Assembly: GCA_963744735.1 (NCBI GenBank)
Contig: CAVUVH010000002.1
Span: forward strand, 62,001 to 126,000
Source: RPQJ01 sp963744735
Lineage (GTDB): Bacteria; Pseudomonadota; Gammaproteobacteria; Steroidobacterales; Steroidobacteraceae
Length of the DNA: 64,000 nucleotides
Direction of reading: 5' to 3'
Numbering within the stretch: position 1 is the stretch's first letter; each line of letters begins with the position of its first letter. The translations under genes were made by a program, and so were the position numbers. Below, piece after piece: positions 38,225 through 48,229 of the stretch. The notes under the pieces are model-generated. The model had not been told where the DNA came from. It did not search any database and saw only the letters and a program-made list of their open reading frames with translations.

Positions 38225-40187
38225 ATGGTCGTCGAACTCGGATTATTTGCGCTCGTCCTCGCGCTGCTGCTGTCCGTCGCGCAGGCCTTCTTCGGCCTGG
38301 CCGGACCGCATTTCGGCAATCGCCGCTGGATGGCCGCGGCGCGCCCCGCGGTGGCCGGGCAGTTCGTCTTCGTTGCGCTGTCGTTCGCCGTGCTGGCCTG
38401 GGCGTTCTACAAGAACGACTTCTCGGTGCTGTACGTCGCCAACAACTCGAACTCGGCGCTGCCGACGCTCTACCGCTTCTCGGCCGTGTGGGGCGCGCAC
38501 GAAGGTTCGTTGCTGCTGTGGGCGCTGGCGCTGTCGAGCTGGTCGGTGGCGGTCGCGCATCTTCAGCAAGAACCTGCCGCAGTCGTTCGCCGCGCGTGTG
38601 ATCGGCGTGCTGGGCTTCGTCAGCATCGGCTTCCAGGGCTTCATCCTGTTCACCTCGAATCCGTTCGAGCGGCTGATCCCGGCGGCTGCCGGACGGCCAG
38701 GACCTGAATCCGCTGCTGCAGGACTTCGCGCTCGCCGTGCATCCGCCGATGCTGTACCTGGGCTACGTCGGCTTCTCGGTCGCGTTCGCGTTCGCGGTGG
38801 CCGCGCTGCTGGAAGGCAAGCTCGACGAAAAGTGGGCGCGCTGGACCCGCCCGTGGACGACGGTCGCCTGGATGATGCTCACCTGCGGCATCGCGCTCGG
38901 CAGCTGGTGGGCCTACTACGAACTCGGCTGGGGCGGCTGGTGGTTCTGGGACCCGGTGGAGAACGCCTCGTTCATGCCCTGGCTGGTGGGCACGGCGCTG
39001 ATCCATTCGCTGGCGGTCACCGAGAAGCGCGGCCTGTTCAAGAGCTGGACACTGCTGCTCGCGATCATCGCGTTCTCGCTGAGCCTGCTCGGCACGTTCC
39101 TGGTGCGCTCGGGCGTGCTGGTGTCGGTGCACGCGTTTGCCAGCGACCCGAGTCGCGGCCTGTTCATCCTGGCGTTCCTTGGCATCTGCGTCGGCGGCTC
39201 GCTGGCGCTGTACGCCTGGCGCGGCCCGGCGCTGCGCGCCAAGGGCGGCTTCGATACCCTGTCGCGCGAATCCTTCCTGCTGTTCAACAACATGCTGCTG
39301 ATGGTGACGACGGCGCTGATCCTGATCGGCACGCTGTATCCGTTGTTCCTCGACGCGCTGAACATGGGCAAGATCTCGGTGGGCCCGCCGTACTTCAATA
39401 CGGTGTTCCTGATCCCGGCGATCCCGGCGCTGGCCCTGCTGGCCATCGGCATGCACTCGGCGTGGAAGCACGGCAAGCTCGACAGCAAGGTGCGGCCGCT
39501 GGTGGCCATGCTCGCAGTAGCGCTCGTGGCCGGGTTCGCGATCCCGGTGCTGGCCTACGGCGGCTTCGACTTCATGGCGTCGGTCGGCCTGACGCTCGGC
39601 GTTGTGGGTGATCCTGTCGGCGCTGTATGACCCGGTGCAGCGCCTGCTCAAGCGGCAGACACTCACGCGCGGCCTGCGTCGGCATGACGGTCGCGCACAT
39701 CGGCGTCGGCCTGTTCTGCATCGGCGTCACGGTCGTGCAGAGTTACCGCATCGAGAAGGACTTCGCGCTCAAGCCCGGCCAGTCGGTCGAGCTGCAGGGT
39801 TACACGTTCGCCTTCGACAGCCTCGAGAGCGTGGCCGGCCCCAACTGGGACGCCGTGCAGTCGCACTTCACGGTGACGCGCGACGGCAAGCTGGTCGCCA
39901 AGCTCAACCCGCAGAAGCGGATCTACCGCGTGCGCACCATGCCGATGACCGAGGCCGGCATCGAGGTGGACTGGAACCGCGACCTGTTCGTCGCCATGGG
40001 CGACGACCTGGGCGAGGGCGCCTGGAGCCTGCGCGTGCAGTACAAGCCCATGGTCCGCTTCATCTGGTTCGGGGCGCTGGTGATGGCCATCGGCGGCTTC
40101 ATCGCGATCACCGACCGGCGTTACCGCACGCGCAAGTCGGAGGCCGACGAGCGGCTCGGCAAGGGCAGCACGGCCACCGCGCACTGA
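38225..40187 (+). CDS. ccmF: Cytochrome c haem lyase subunit CcmF (frameshifted)
   Basis: Large polytopic membrane protein of about 653 residues. SVLYVANNSNSALPTLYRFSAVWGAHEGSLLLW (in part) is present, and the WWD motif is WGGWWFWDPVENASFMPWL. LLIGTLYPLFLDAL and a periplasmic C-terminal domain with EVDWNRDLFVAMGDDL follow. Indels lie near 38560, 38695, 39600 and 39675, yet each part aligns to CcmF in order. Conserved His residues at AVHPPMLYLGY and near the WWD motif bind haem. CcmF receives haem from CcmE and ligates it to apocytochrome together with CcmH/I. Confidence 0.92.
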
Positions 40188-40205
40188 TCGACCTGGAAAT
40201 TCGCC

Positions 40206-40752
40206 ATGCTCAAGTTCACCATCCCGTTTGCACTGTTCGCCCTGCTCGGCGTGTTCCTGTTCGTGGGCCTGCAGCGCAACCCGGCGTACGTGCCGTCGCC
40301 GCTGATCGGCAAGCCGGCGCCGGAGTTCACGCTGCCGAGCCTGCAGGACGCGAATTACCCGGTGGCCTCGAAAGAACTGCTGGGCCGGCCGTGGGTGCTC
40401 AACGTCTGGGGCACCTGGTGCGGCGGCTGCCGCGAGGAGCACGACACGCTGCTGGCGATCGCGCGCACGCAGGCCGTGCCCGATGATCGGCCTCAACTGG
40501 AAGGACGACAGCGCCGCCGCGCAGCAATGGCTGCGCCAGCTGGGCAATCCGTATTCGGTCGTGGCGTCCGATCCGGAAGGCCGCGTTGCGATCGACTGGG
40601 GCGTCTACGGCGCCCCCGAGACATTCCTGATCGGCCCGGACGGCACCGTGCTGTTCAAGCACATCGCGCCCATGACCATGGAAGTGTGGACGCAGGAATT
40701 CCTGCCGCGCATCCAGGCCGCCACCGCTGGCGCACCGCCAGCCAAGGGTTGA
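40206..40752 (+). CDS. ccmG: Thiol:disulfide interchange protein CcmG/DsbE (one frameshift)
   Basis: Membrane-anchored thioredoxin-fold protein of about 181 residues. The N-terminal helix is IPFALFALLGVFLFVGL, then GKPAPEFTLPSL. The active site is NVWGTWCGGCREEHD (Cys-Gly-Gly-Cys; many orthologues have WCxxC with P or variable residues). After an indel near 40483, IGLNWKDDSAAAQQWL and VYGAPETFLIGPDG (cis-Pro) follow. It reduces the CXXCH thiols of apocytochromes or CcmH in the periplasm. It ends four bases before ccmH. Confidence 0.91.
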
Positions 40753-40756
40753 CCAC

Positions 40757-41203
40757 ATGACATCGAGAATACTGCCCTCGCTGCAGGGGCTGCTGCTGGC
40801 CGTGCTGGTCGCCGCGGCGATGCCGGCGCTCGCGATCGACACCCAGGCCGCCTTCGAAGACCCGGCGATGCAGGCCCGCTACGAGCAGATCAACCGCGAA
40901 TTGCGCTGCCTGGTATGCCAGAACCAGACCATCGCCGATTCCAATGCCACCCTGGCGCAGGACCTGCGCCGCGAGGTGCGCGAGATGATCGAGGCGGGCA
41001 AGACCGACGCCGAGATCCGCGACTTCATGATCGAGCGCTACGGCGATTTCGTCCTCTACCGTCCGCGCATGACGCCGGTCAATTTCCTGCTCTGGGGCGC
41101 CCCAGTGCTGCTGTTGCTCCTCGGTACGTTCGTTGGGATTCGGATCATCCGCAAGCAGGCCGCCAGCGTGGATGACGAGAGTCCGGAGGCCGGTCAATCG
41201 TGA
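40757..41203 (+). CDS. ccmH: Cytochrome c maturation protein CcmH
   Basis: Intact, 148 residues. An N-terminal signal sequence (LQGLLLAVLVAAAMPALA) is followed by the redox motif LRCLVCQNQTIADSNA, the family signature LRCxxCQNQ. REVREMIEAGKTDAEIRDFMI and a C-terminal anchor helix (LLWGAPVLLLLLGTFVGI) come after. It handles apocytochrome thiols with CcmG. The stop overlaps the ccmI start. Confidence 0.94.
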   Translation: MTSRILPSLQGLLLAVLVAAAMPALAIDTQAAFEDPAMQARYEQINRELRCLVCQNQTIADSNATLAQDLRREVREMIEAGKTDAEIRDFMIERYGDFVLYRPRMTPVNFLLWGAPVLLLLLGTFVGIRIIRKQAASVDDESPEAGQS

Positions 41204-42329
41204 TGACTGTATTCGTCGTGGTTTGCGCGCTGATGGCGTTCGCCGCCATCGCGCTGGTGGTTTATCCGCTGCTGCGTCCGGAGCCTGCACTGGCGAAGGG
41301 CGAGGCGCCGGCACCCAAGGCGGCGCCGCTGGCGTTTGCACTCGCGGTCGCCGTGGCCTGGGCGCAGTGGGCCTCTATGCCAGTCTCAACAATTTTCCGT
41401 GGGACAACCCGACCACGGCCGAAGCCCTGCCCCCGGGGCACGGCTCGATGGGTGCTGGCGGCTCGATGGACGAGGTGACCGCCGCGCTCGAGTCGCGGCT
41501 GCAGCAGAACCCGAACGACATGGAAGGCTGGCGCATGCTGGGCCGCACCTACCTCGTCTCGGGCGATGCTGCCAAGGCGGCGGCAGCGTACGAGAAGGCC
41601 AATTCGGTCGCGCCGCAGAAGGACATGGCGCTGCTGGTCGACCTGGCCGAGGCGCTGGTGCTGACGGACGACCCGGCCGTGCAGCCGCGCGCCCGGAACA
41701 TCCTCGACGAAGCGCTGGCTGCCGACGGCAACAACCAGAAGGCCCTGTGGTACCAGGGCGTGATGGCGATGCGCGCGGGCGACAACGAGATCGCCAAGCG
41801 CAATTTCACGCGGCTGCTGGACGGCAACCCGCCGCCGGAAATCCGCGAGGTGATCGTCAGCCAGTTGCAGGAACTCGGCGTCACCGTGCCCGGCGCCGAA
41901 GCGCCCGCCGCGATGGCCGCTGCCGGAGGCATGCCGCCCGCGGCAGGCATGGGCGGCGGCATGGGCGGGGAGGTCGCGCCCAGGGGACGCACGGTGCGCA
42001 TCGACCTCAAGGTCGATCCGGCGCTGGCCGGCAAGCTGCAGCCGGGAGCGGTGGTGTTCGTTTCCGCTCGCGAGCCCGGCATCCCGGGTCCGCCGATCGC
42101 CGCAACACGCATCACCACCGACCAGTTGCCGGCAAGCGTGGTGCTGAGCGATGCCAATGCGATGATCGAAGGCCGCGACCTGAGCTCGGTCGCCGACCTC
42201 GAGATCGTCGCTCGGGTGGCCTTCGGCGGCACCGCGGTCACGCAGAGCGGCGACCTGATCGGCCGCGCGATCCAGAAGAAGGGTGGGAGCGAAGCCGTCG
42301 CCGTGGTGATCGACAAGGTCCAGCCCTGA
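41200..42329 (+). CDS. ccmI: Cytochrome c maturation protein CcmI (TPR apocytochrome chaperone), one frameshift
   Basis: About 376 residues. The N-terminal membrane helix is TVFVVVCALMAFAAIALVVYPLL. An indel near 41360 leads into AVGLYASLNNFPWDN. The TPR region follows (NPNDMEGWRMLGRTYLVSGDAAKAAAAYEKAN, in part). A Met/Gly-rich linker (GGMPPAAGMGGGMGGE) precedes a beta-rich C-terminal domain (VRIDLKVDPALAGKL, then ARITTDQLPASVVL-like). CcmI binds the apocytochrome C-terminus for the CcmF/H complex. Last gene of the operon. Confidence 0.9.
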
Positions 42330-42330
42330 G

Positions 42331-43267
42331 GTGGCGAGCCGCAAGGTCGGCTACAGCCTCAAGCGACTGCCGTCCGGACTCGGGAGCTACCCGCGCGTCC
42401 TGCTGACGCGGCGACCCGACCTGCTGACCTTGACCGATCCGCCGGAGATCGAGATCCGGCTCGAGCGGGTCCGCATCGACCCGCGCAAGGTGGCGGCCTA
42501 TGCCGCCGTCTGCGCGTTCGACGCCGAGTCTGTCCGCAGTGGGTACGTGCCGGTCACTTACCCCCACGTGCTGGCGATGCCGCTGCACCTGCGCATCATG
42601 GGACATGCAGTCGATTTCCGCTGCGGCCGATGGGCCTGATCCACGTCTCCAACACCATCGCGCAGCCAGGGCGAGCTGGCGGCGGGCATGACGGTGGACT
42701 TGCAGGTGGCGGCGCGCAACTACCGCAAGACCGATGCCGGACTCACTTTCGACATGGACACCGAGACTGCGCCGCGGCGACGAAGTGCTCTGGCGCGAGA
42801 CCTGCGTGTTCCTGTCGCGCTGGCCGGAAGCGGCGCAGCAGCGCAGCGGCGCCCGGCCCGCGCGCCCGCCGAAGGCACCGAGGGACGCCAGGGTGCTGGC
42901 AGAACTGGAGGTGGACCTGGCCCGCGCCTGGAGCTACGCGCGCGTCTCGGGTGACTTCAATCCGATCCACCTGAGTGACCGCGCGGCGCGGTTCTTCGGC
43001 CTGCGTGGCGCCATCTCGCATGGCATGTGGTCGCTGGCGCGGAGCCTGGCGGAGCCCCCGGTGGACCCGCCGCTGGCCGCCGGCCGGCTCGAGACGCAGT
43101 TCCTCGCGCCCGTGCAGCTGCCAGCGCGGGTCTGCGTGAAGCAATGGGACGAGCAGGGCGAGTCGCGGCGGGCCCTGTGCGATGTCCGCACCGGTCGCGT
43201 GCACATGTACGCGTACTGGACGACCGCGCCGGCCACGCCGCCGTCCGAGACTGCTACCGGCGCTTGA
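42331..43267 (+). CDS. MaoC-like double hot-dog hydratase (frameshifted)
   Basis: A GTG at 42331, one base after the ccmI stop, opens a protein of about 310 residues. The N-terminal half contains YVPVTYPHVLAMPLHLRIM. The middle crosses frames near 42625-42685 and 42765 (LAAGMTVDLQVAARNYRKTDAG). The C-terminal half has ARVSGDFNPIHLSDRAARFFGLRGAISHGMW, the hydratase-2 motif D-x-N-P-I-H with GMW. Such proteins hydrate enoyl-CoA or enoyl-ACP. The specific substrate is not evident. It overlaps the convergent BON gene by 14 bases. No link to cytochrome c maturation is known, so its place is probably incidental. Confidence 0.72.
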
Positions 43268-43790
43268 CCTGCAGCGCGTTGTCGACGCGCTTGACCCCGG
43301 CAACGCCGGCCGCGACCTGTTCTGCGCGCGCCTTCATGGCCGCCGACGCCACGAATCCGGCCAGCTGCGTGACACCGTCACGTGTCTCGACATTGATCTG
43401 CAGGCTGCTGACGTCGGCCGCGTCCATCAGCGCCGCCTTGACCTGCCCGGTGATCAGGCTGTCATCGAGCCGGGTGCCGATCGAGGTTCCGGCCGCGACC
43501 ACCAGGCTGTTGATCACCTGCTTGACGCCAGGGGTGTCCTGCGCCAGCCGTGCCGCCGTGGCCTTCTCGGCCTCCGAGCGCACGAAACCACTCAGCTGCA
43601 CCACGCCGCGCGCGCTCTCGACATTGATGCGTGTCCCGTCCGTGTCCTTGTGGTCGAGCAGGCTGGCCTTGAGCGTGGCCGCAATGGAGGCGTCGTCGAT
43701 CGCCTCGCCCACCGACTTCTGCGCGCCGGCGGGTGCCGCAAGCAGCAGGCAAAGCGACCAGGCCAGCAACTGGAGAACGGGGCGGTTCAT
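43254..43790 (-). CDS. Periplasmic BON-domain protein (OsmY-like)
   Basis: Intact, 178 residues. A signal peptide (LLAWSLCLLLAAPAGAQ) is followed by two BON domains. Each has the pattern I-x-x-x-L-K-A-x-L-L-D then INVESARGVVQLSGFV or INVETRDGVTQLAGFV, with a conserved Gly. BON proteins associate with membranes or peptidoglycan and are often induced by osmotic or envelope stress. It diverges from the DUF1428 gene across 132 bases with no clear promoter boxes. Confidence 0.85.
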   Translation of the reverse strand: MNRPVLQLLAWSLCLLLAAPAGAQKSVGEAIDDASIAATLKASLLDHKDTDGTRINVESARGVVQLSGFVRSEAEKATAARLAQDTPGVKQVINSLVVAAGTSIGTRLDDSLITGQVKAALMDAADVSSLQINVETRDGVTQLAGFVASAAMKARAEQVAAGVAGVKRVDNALQVKRR

Positions 43791-43922
43791 GGTCGGCAGG
43801 GACTCCAGGGTGGGCGGCGGCAGGCGTACGCCGAGGCCGGCATTGTAATCGACGCGTCGGCTGGCAAGGCCGCGTCCTGCATGTGATCATCGGCCCATCA
43901 GGTCCTGCAGGAGACCAGGTCC

Positions 43923-44283
43923 ATGGCCTACGTCGATGGTTTCGTGATCCCGGTTCCGCTGGCACAGGTGCCGGCCTACCGCAGGATCGCCCGCAAGGCC
44001 GCCCGTGTCTGGCGCGAGCATGGCGCGCTGGAATGCCACGAGTGCGTCGCCGACGAGTGTCAGCGTCGGCAAGCGCACCTCGTTTCCACGCAGCGTGAAA
44101 CTGCGGCCTGGCGAAGTCGTGGTGTTCTCCTACATCGTCTACAAGTCCCGGCGCGACCGCGATCGCATCAATGCCAAGGTCATGCAGGATCCCCGGCTCC
44201 AGGCGATGATGAGTCCGGGCAAGATGCCCTTCGATGCCAAGCGCATGTTCTGTGGCGGCTTCAAGACGCTGGTGCGGCTTTGA
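43923..44283 (+). CDS. DUF1428 family protein (one frameshift)
   Basis: The N-terminus YVDGFVIPVPLAQVPAYRRIARKAARVWREHGALE (shown in part) is the typical start of DUF1428 (E. coli YbaA-like, dimeric alpha-beta barrel) proteins. An indel near 44055 switches to a frame with LRPGEVVVFSYIVYKSRRDRDRIN, then PFDAKRMFCGGFKTLV, the family's C-terminus. About 120 residues, as expected. Function is unknown; the fold resembles small monooxygenase-like barrels. It is followed closely by a lipoprotein gene on the same strand. Confidence 0.8.
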
Positions 44284-44300
44284 ACAAGGTGACTGACGCC

Positions 44301-44798
44301 ATGCGAACCCCGATCGGCCGCGTATTCGCGGCTTTGCTGCTGCTGGCCACGCTGCTGCTGTCCGCCTGCGCGTCGATGCCCGACCGGGACCCGCTGCAGG
44401 TCACCGTCGCCGGCATCGAGCCGCTGACCGGGGAGGGCATGGAAATCCGGCTGCTGGTCAAGCTGCGGGTGCAGAACCCCAATGACACGCCGGTCGAGTT
44501 CAACGGCGCGGCACTGAACCTCGACGTGATGGGGCGCAGGTTCGCCAGTGGCGTCAGCGACGAGGTCGGCACCGTGCCGCGCTTCGGTGAGGCGATCGTG
44601 GCCGTGCCGGTCACTGTCTCCGTGCTGCGCATGGCGCGACAGTTCATGGGCATGCTCGACGGCAAGCCGGTCGAGCGGATCGACTACTCGATGAGCGGCA
44701 AGCTGCACGGTTCCGGCATGTTCGGCACCCAGCGGTTCTCGGCCCAGGGCGACTTCGCCCTGCCACGCAGCGCGCCGGGTGCCGCGGGCACCACCTGA
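44301..44798 (+). CDS. LEA type 2 (WHy domain) lipoprotein
   Basis: Intact, 165 residues. A lipoprotein signal (VFAALLLLATLLLSAC) has the lipobox LSAC with Cys near residue 22. The mature part contains LLVKLRVQNPNDTPVEFNGAALNLDVMG (shown in part), typical of the water-stress/hypersensitivity (LEA_2) fold with the N-P-N motif. Bacterial members are periplasmic lipoproteins of unclear role, perhaps in stress. ATG 44301 is taken over an upstream GTG (44289), which adds only four residues. Confidence 0.8.
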   Translation: MRTPIGRVFAALLLLATLLLSACASMPDRDPLQVTVAGIEPLTGEGMEIRLLVKLRVQNPNDTPVEFNGAALNLDVMGRRFASGVSDEVGTVPRFGEAIVAVPVTVSVLRMARQFMGMLDGKPVERIDYSMSGKLHGSGMFGTQRFSAQGDFALPRSAPGAAGTT

Positions 44799-44807
44799 AT
44801 CCAGGGC

Positions 44808-45026
44808 ATGCCCAAGCCACCCCTGAAACTGCTGCTGCCGGAGCTCGAGGCCGAGGTCGTGGCCGAGGCCCTGGAGCTCTACGTCTTTACCCGTGGCGTG
44901 TCGCTCGACTACAGCCATGCACACCGACAGCGTGCGGCACGCGCCGTGCTCGAAGTGCTGCAGCAGTCGGTGCCGGACGAGGACGACCCGCTGCCCGGTC
45001 GCCGCCGCGCCCCGCTCGAGGACTGA
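44808..45026 (+). CDS. Small conserved-looking protein of unknown function
   Basis: 72 residues, probably cytoplasmic and helical: LKLLLPELEAEVVAEALELYV, then YSHAHRQRAARAVLEVLQQS and a basic, proline-rich tail. No family recognised. It sits tightly between the lipoprotein gene (9-base gap) and the oxygenase gene (7-base gap) on the same strand, which together with good codon structure supports it being real. Confidence 0.55.
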   Translation: MPKPPLKLLLPELEAEVVAEALELYVFTRGVSLDYSHAHRQRAARAVLEVLQQSVPDEDDPLPGRRRAPLED

Positions 45027-45033
45027 AGCAGGC

Positions 45034-45645
45034 ATGGCTGTGCTGTCGCTGTTTCCGACCCACGTCTACCAGGCGCCGCTGCAGGCAGCAGGCGCGGCTG
45101 CCTTCAACGCGCGGCTGTTGCGCGAGTGCGCGCAGTATCGCGCGGACGACATCGCCGGCCAGGCCTGGTCGAAGCATCGATATCCGGGCGGCTACACCTC
45201 GTACGGCTCGCTGAACCGCATGCACACGCTCTCGCCCACGTTTGCGCTGCTGGGCCGCAAGCTGCAGCGGCACGTGCGCTCGTTTGCCCGCACCCTGGAG
45301 TTCGACCTGGATGGCCGCGAGCTGGCACTGACGGACTGCTGGATCAACATGATGCCGAGGGGGGTCACGCACGGCCTGCACCTGCACCCGCTGTCCACGA
45401 TCAGCGGCACCTATTACGTGCGCACGCCGAAGGGAGTGCCGGGGCTGAAGCTCGAGGATCCGCGGCTGGACCGCTACATGGCGGCACCGCCGCGCAGCGC
45501 CACGGCCAGGCACGCCCCGTGGTTCACGCTGCCGGTGGCGGCAGGCACGGTGGTGCTGTTCGAGAGCTGGCTGCGGCACGAGGTTCCGCCCAACCCGGTC
45601 GCCGCCGAGCGCGTCAGCATCAGCTTCAATTTCAACTGGTTCTGA
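45034..45645 (+). CDS. Putative 2OG-Fe(II) oxygenase (TIGR02466/PF13759-like)
   Basis: Intact, 203 residues. SLFPTHVYQAPL opens the protein. The double-stranded beta-helix core has CWINMMPRGVTHGLHLHPLS with His metal ligands, SGTYYVRTPKGVPGL, and VAAGTVVLFESWLRHEVPPN with the distal His and the following RVSISFNFNW. This is the pattern of the 2OG-FeII_Oxy_5 family found in marine and soil proteobacteria and cyanophages. Substrate unknown. It lies 3 bases before the HMG-CoA reductase start. Confidence 0.8.
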   Translation: MAVLSLFPTHVYQAPLQAAGAAAFNARLLRECAQYRADDIAGQAWSKHRYPGGYTSYGSLNRMHTLSPTFALLGRKLQRHVRSFARTLEFDLDGRELALTDCWINMMPRGVTHGLHLHPLSTISGTYYVRTPKGVPGLKLEDPRLDRYMAAPPRSATARHAPWFTLPVAAGTVVLFESWLRHEVPPNPVAAERVSISFNFNWF

Positions 45646-45648
45646 GCC

Positions 45649-46825
45649 GTGGACAAGCGAACTCCGGTTCCGCGGGACGCCGAGCGCGACTACACGACGG
45701 AGATGGCAACCCGGCGGCGCGAATTCGTCACGGCGGCGACCGGCGCGGCCCTGCCGCACACCGGCGCCTATTCGATCGATCCCGCGACCGTCGCCGGCAA
45801 CGTCGAGAACTTCATCGGCGTGGCGCAGGTGCCGGTCGGGCTGGCGGGACCGTTGCGGATCAACGGCGAGCACGCCCAGGGCGACTTCTACGTGCCGCTG
45901 GCGACGACCGAGGGCACGCTGGTGGCCAGCTACAGCCGCGGCATGCGCGTGCTGACGGAGTGCGGCGGCGTGACCGTGACCGTGGCCAAGCGCTCGATGC
46001 AGCGCGCGCCCGTGTTCGAGTTTGCCGACGCGCGCGCGGCGCGCGATTTCGGGCAGTGGCTGGTGCAGCAGTTCGACGCCATCCGCGCCGTGGCCGAGTC
46101 CACCACGCGCAGCGGCAAGCTGGTCGAGATCGAGCAGTACGCCGTCGGCAACCTGCTGTACACGCGGTTCAACTACACCACCGGCGACGCGGCCGGGCAG
46201 AACATGACCGGCAAGGCCACCTGGGCCGCCTGCGAATGGATCAAGGCGCAGCATCCGCTGCGGCCTGCGTATGTGTTGTCCGGATCGATCGACACGGACA
46301 AGAAGCACTCCGCGCTCAACACCCTGCGGACGCGCGGCCGCCGGGTGATCGCCGAAGTCACGCTTGAGCCACGAGGTCATGCAGCGACTGCTGCGGGTCG
46401 ATGGCGCGACGCTGTTCCGCTCGCGGCAGATCAGCCAGGCGGGATCGTTCATGGCAGGCTCGGCCAACAACGGGCCGCACGCCGCCAACGGCATCGCCGC
46501 GCTGTTCATTGCCACCGGCCAGGACGTCGCCAACGTGGCGGAGTCCCACGCCGGGATCACCTATGCGCAGTTGCTGCCGAATGGCGACTACTACTGGTCG
46601 GTGACCCTGCCGTCGCTGATCGTCGCGAGCTATGGCGGAGGCACGGGCCTCGGCACCCAGCGCGAGTGCCTGGAAATGCTCGGTTGCTACGGCAACGGCA
46701 AGGCCGACCGCCTCGCCGAGATCGTCGCCGCCGTCGTGCTCGCGGGCGACGTGTCGCTGGGCGCGGCCGTGCTGGCGGGCGACTGGGTCAGCAGCCACGA
46801 TCGCCTCGGCCGCAACCGGCCCTGA
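45649..46825 (+). CDS. Hydroxymethylglutaryl-CoA reductase, class I-like (one frameshift)
   Basis: A GTG at 45649 starts a protein of about 391 residues. Motifs in order are ENFIGVAQVPVGLAGPL (catalytic Glu), TTEGTLVASYSRG, GDAAGQNMTGKAT, IDTDKKHSALNTL (catalytic Lys) and IATGQDVANVAES (catalytic Asp). GGGTGLGTQRECLEMLG follows, and a C-terminal SSHDRLGRN has the active-site His. An indel near 46365 splits it. The DKKHSALN segment differs from the usual DKKPAAIN. The enzyme interconverts HMG-CoA and mevalonate with NAD(P)H. No other mevalonate pathway gene is visible, so the direction (synthesis or breakdown) is open. Confidence 0.83.
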
Positions 46826-46894
46826 AACGCAGGGAGCGCACACCGCATGTCCCGCAGCCTAGACCCGCCCACCTATTCACCCAGGAGTCCACAC

Positions 46895-47476
46895 ATGCGC
46901 CGAACATTGCAGATTGCGCTCGCCGGCCTGTTGCTGTTGCCGGGCCTGGCGTCCGCCGACGGCTTGCGTGCCAGCGCCGAGATCAAGGGCTGCAGCAGTG
47001 CAGCCATCACTGGCAACGCAAGCCTGCGCGAGCAGGTCACCGCCGAGGGCGTCAAGGAAGTCACCGTGCAGCTCACGGTCAAGGGCCTGCCGGACGGCAA
47101 GCACGCGGTGCACATCCACGAGGTGGGTTCGTGCGAGCCGTGCGCTGCGGCGGGCGGTCACCATGACCCGGGCCCGTATGGCCAGCCGCGCCCGGACACG
47201 GCTTCCGACGCGGTGCCGGCCACGGACATCAATCACCCGTTTCACATGGGTGACCTGATCAACCTCGAGGTCAAGAATGGCGTCGGCGAGCTGCGGCATG
47301 TCACCAATCGCGTGACGTTGTCACCGGGCCGTCTCAGCATCCTGGATGCGGATGGCAGCGCGATCATCGTGCATGCGCAGCCGGACACGTACTGCGACGC
47401 GGAGTCGGACCTGAAGAAGGGTTGCGCGGGCGGTGCACGCGAAGCCTGCGGTGTCATTCAAGCGGCCAAGCCGTAG
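46895..47476 (+). CDS. Superoxide dismutase [Cu-Zn]-like periplasmic protein
   Basis: Intact, 193 residues from ATG 46895, chosen for the AGGAG eight bases upstream and the signal peptide that follows it (LQIALAGLLLLPGLASA). The SodC fold shows the copper His pair in KHAVHIHEVGSCEP. GGHHDPGPYGQP, the variant HMGDLINLEV and VHAQPDTYCD follow. The usual HxGDLPN and HAxxDD elements are recognisable but changed. An insert of acidic residues lies around residue 110. It would dismutate superoxide in the periplasm. Reduced metal affinity is possible given the altered loops. Confidence 0.8.
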   Translation: MRRTLQIALAGLLLLPGLASADGLRASAEIKGCSSAAITGNASLREQVTAEGVKEVTVQLTVKGLPDGKHAVHIHEVGSCEPCAAAGGHHDPGPYGQPRPDTASDAVPATDINHPFHMGDLINLEVKNGVGELRHVTNRVTLSPGRLSILDADGSAIIVHAQPDTYCDAESDLKKGCAGGAREACGVIQAAKP

Positions 47477-47486
47477 GAGCCTGCAC

Positions 47487-48176
47487 ATGCTGACGGTCCA
47501 CCATCTCGAGACCTCGCGCTCGCAGCGGATCCTCTGGCTGCTGGAGGAACTGGGCGTGCCCTACGAGCTGAAGGTCTACCGGCGCAACCGCGACACGCGC
47601 CTGGCGCCGCCGGAACTGAAGGCGATCCATCCGCTCGGCAAGTCGCCGGTGATCACCGACGATGGCGAAACCATCGCGGAGTCGGCCGCCATCATCGAGT
47701 ACCTGGTCGAGAAATACGGCCACCTTGGGCGCGGCGACGTGGCGCAGCTGGAGCCTGCGCGTGGCTCGCCCGCGTACCGCCAGTGCCGGTACTGGATGCA
47801 CTACGCCGAAGGCTCGCTGATGAACTGGCTGGTGATGAAGCTGGTGTTCAGCTCGCTGCCGAAGCGGCCGATGCCGTTCTTCGCCAAGCCCATTGCCCGC
47901 GCGATGTGCGACAAGGTGCAGCAGCAGCTGATCGACCCGAACCTGCAGAACTCGCTGCAGTTCATCGAAGGCCACCTGGCGAAGAACACCTGGTTTGCCG
48001 GCCAGGACCTGACCATGGCCGATTTCCAGATGAGCTTCGCGGTCGAGGCCCTGCTGGCCCGTTCTGCCGCGGGCGGACAGTATCCCCACCTGGCTGCGTA
48101 CCACCGCCGCATGCGCGAGCGCCCGGCGTACCAGCGCGCGGAGGCCAAGGGCGGCCCGACGGTGATGGCAACCTGA
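47487..48176 (+). CDS. Glutathione S-transferase
   Basis: Intact, 229 residues from ATG 47487. HHLETSRSQRILWLLEELG is the N-terminal active-site helix, with Ser at the position that contacts glutathione. PLGKSPVITDDG contains the cis-Pro, followed by ESAAIIEYLVEKYG. The helical domain has WFAGQDLTMADFQMSF, the N-capping box. It resembles GST3/GstB-like bacterial enzymes. Substrate unknown. It lies 10 bases after the SodC-like gene, hinting at a shared oxidative-stress role. Confidence 0.87.
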   Translation: MLTVHHLETSRSQRILWLLEELGVPYELKVYRRNRDTRLAPPELKAIHPLGKSPVITDDGETIAESAAIIEYLVEKYGHLGRGDVAQLEPARGSPAYRQCRYWMHYAEGSLMNWLVMKLVFSSLPKRPMPFFAKPIARAMCDKVQQQLIDPNLQNSLQFIEGHLAKNTWFAGQDLTMADFQMSFAVEALLARSAAGGQYPHLAAYHRRMRERPAYQRAEAKGGPTVMAT

Positions 48177-48229
48177 GCGTCGCCTTGCGCGGAGCCACTA
48201 CACCTCTGCAGACGCACGAGGCACCGCGC

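Noticed and set aside
35413..42329. MaoC-like gene at 42331 as part of the ccm pathway
   Set aside because: It follows ccmI by one base but its hydratase motif has no known role in cytochrome c maturation; co-transcription alone is not evidence of function.
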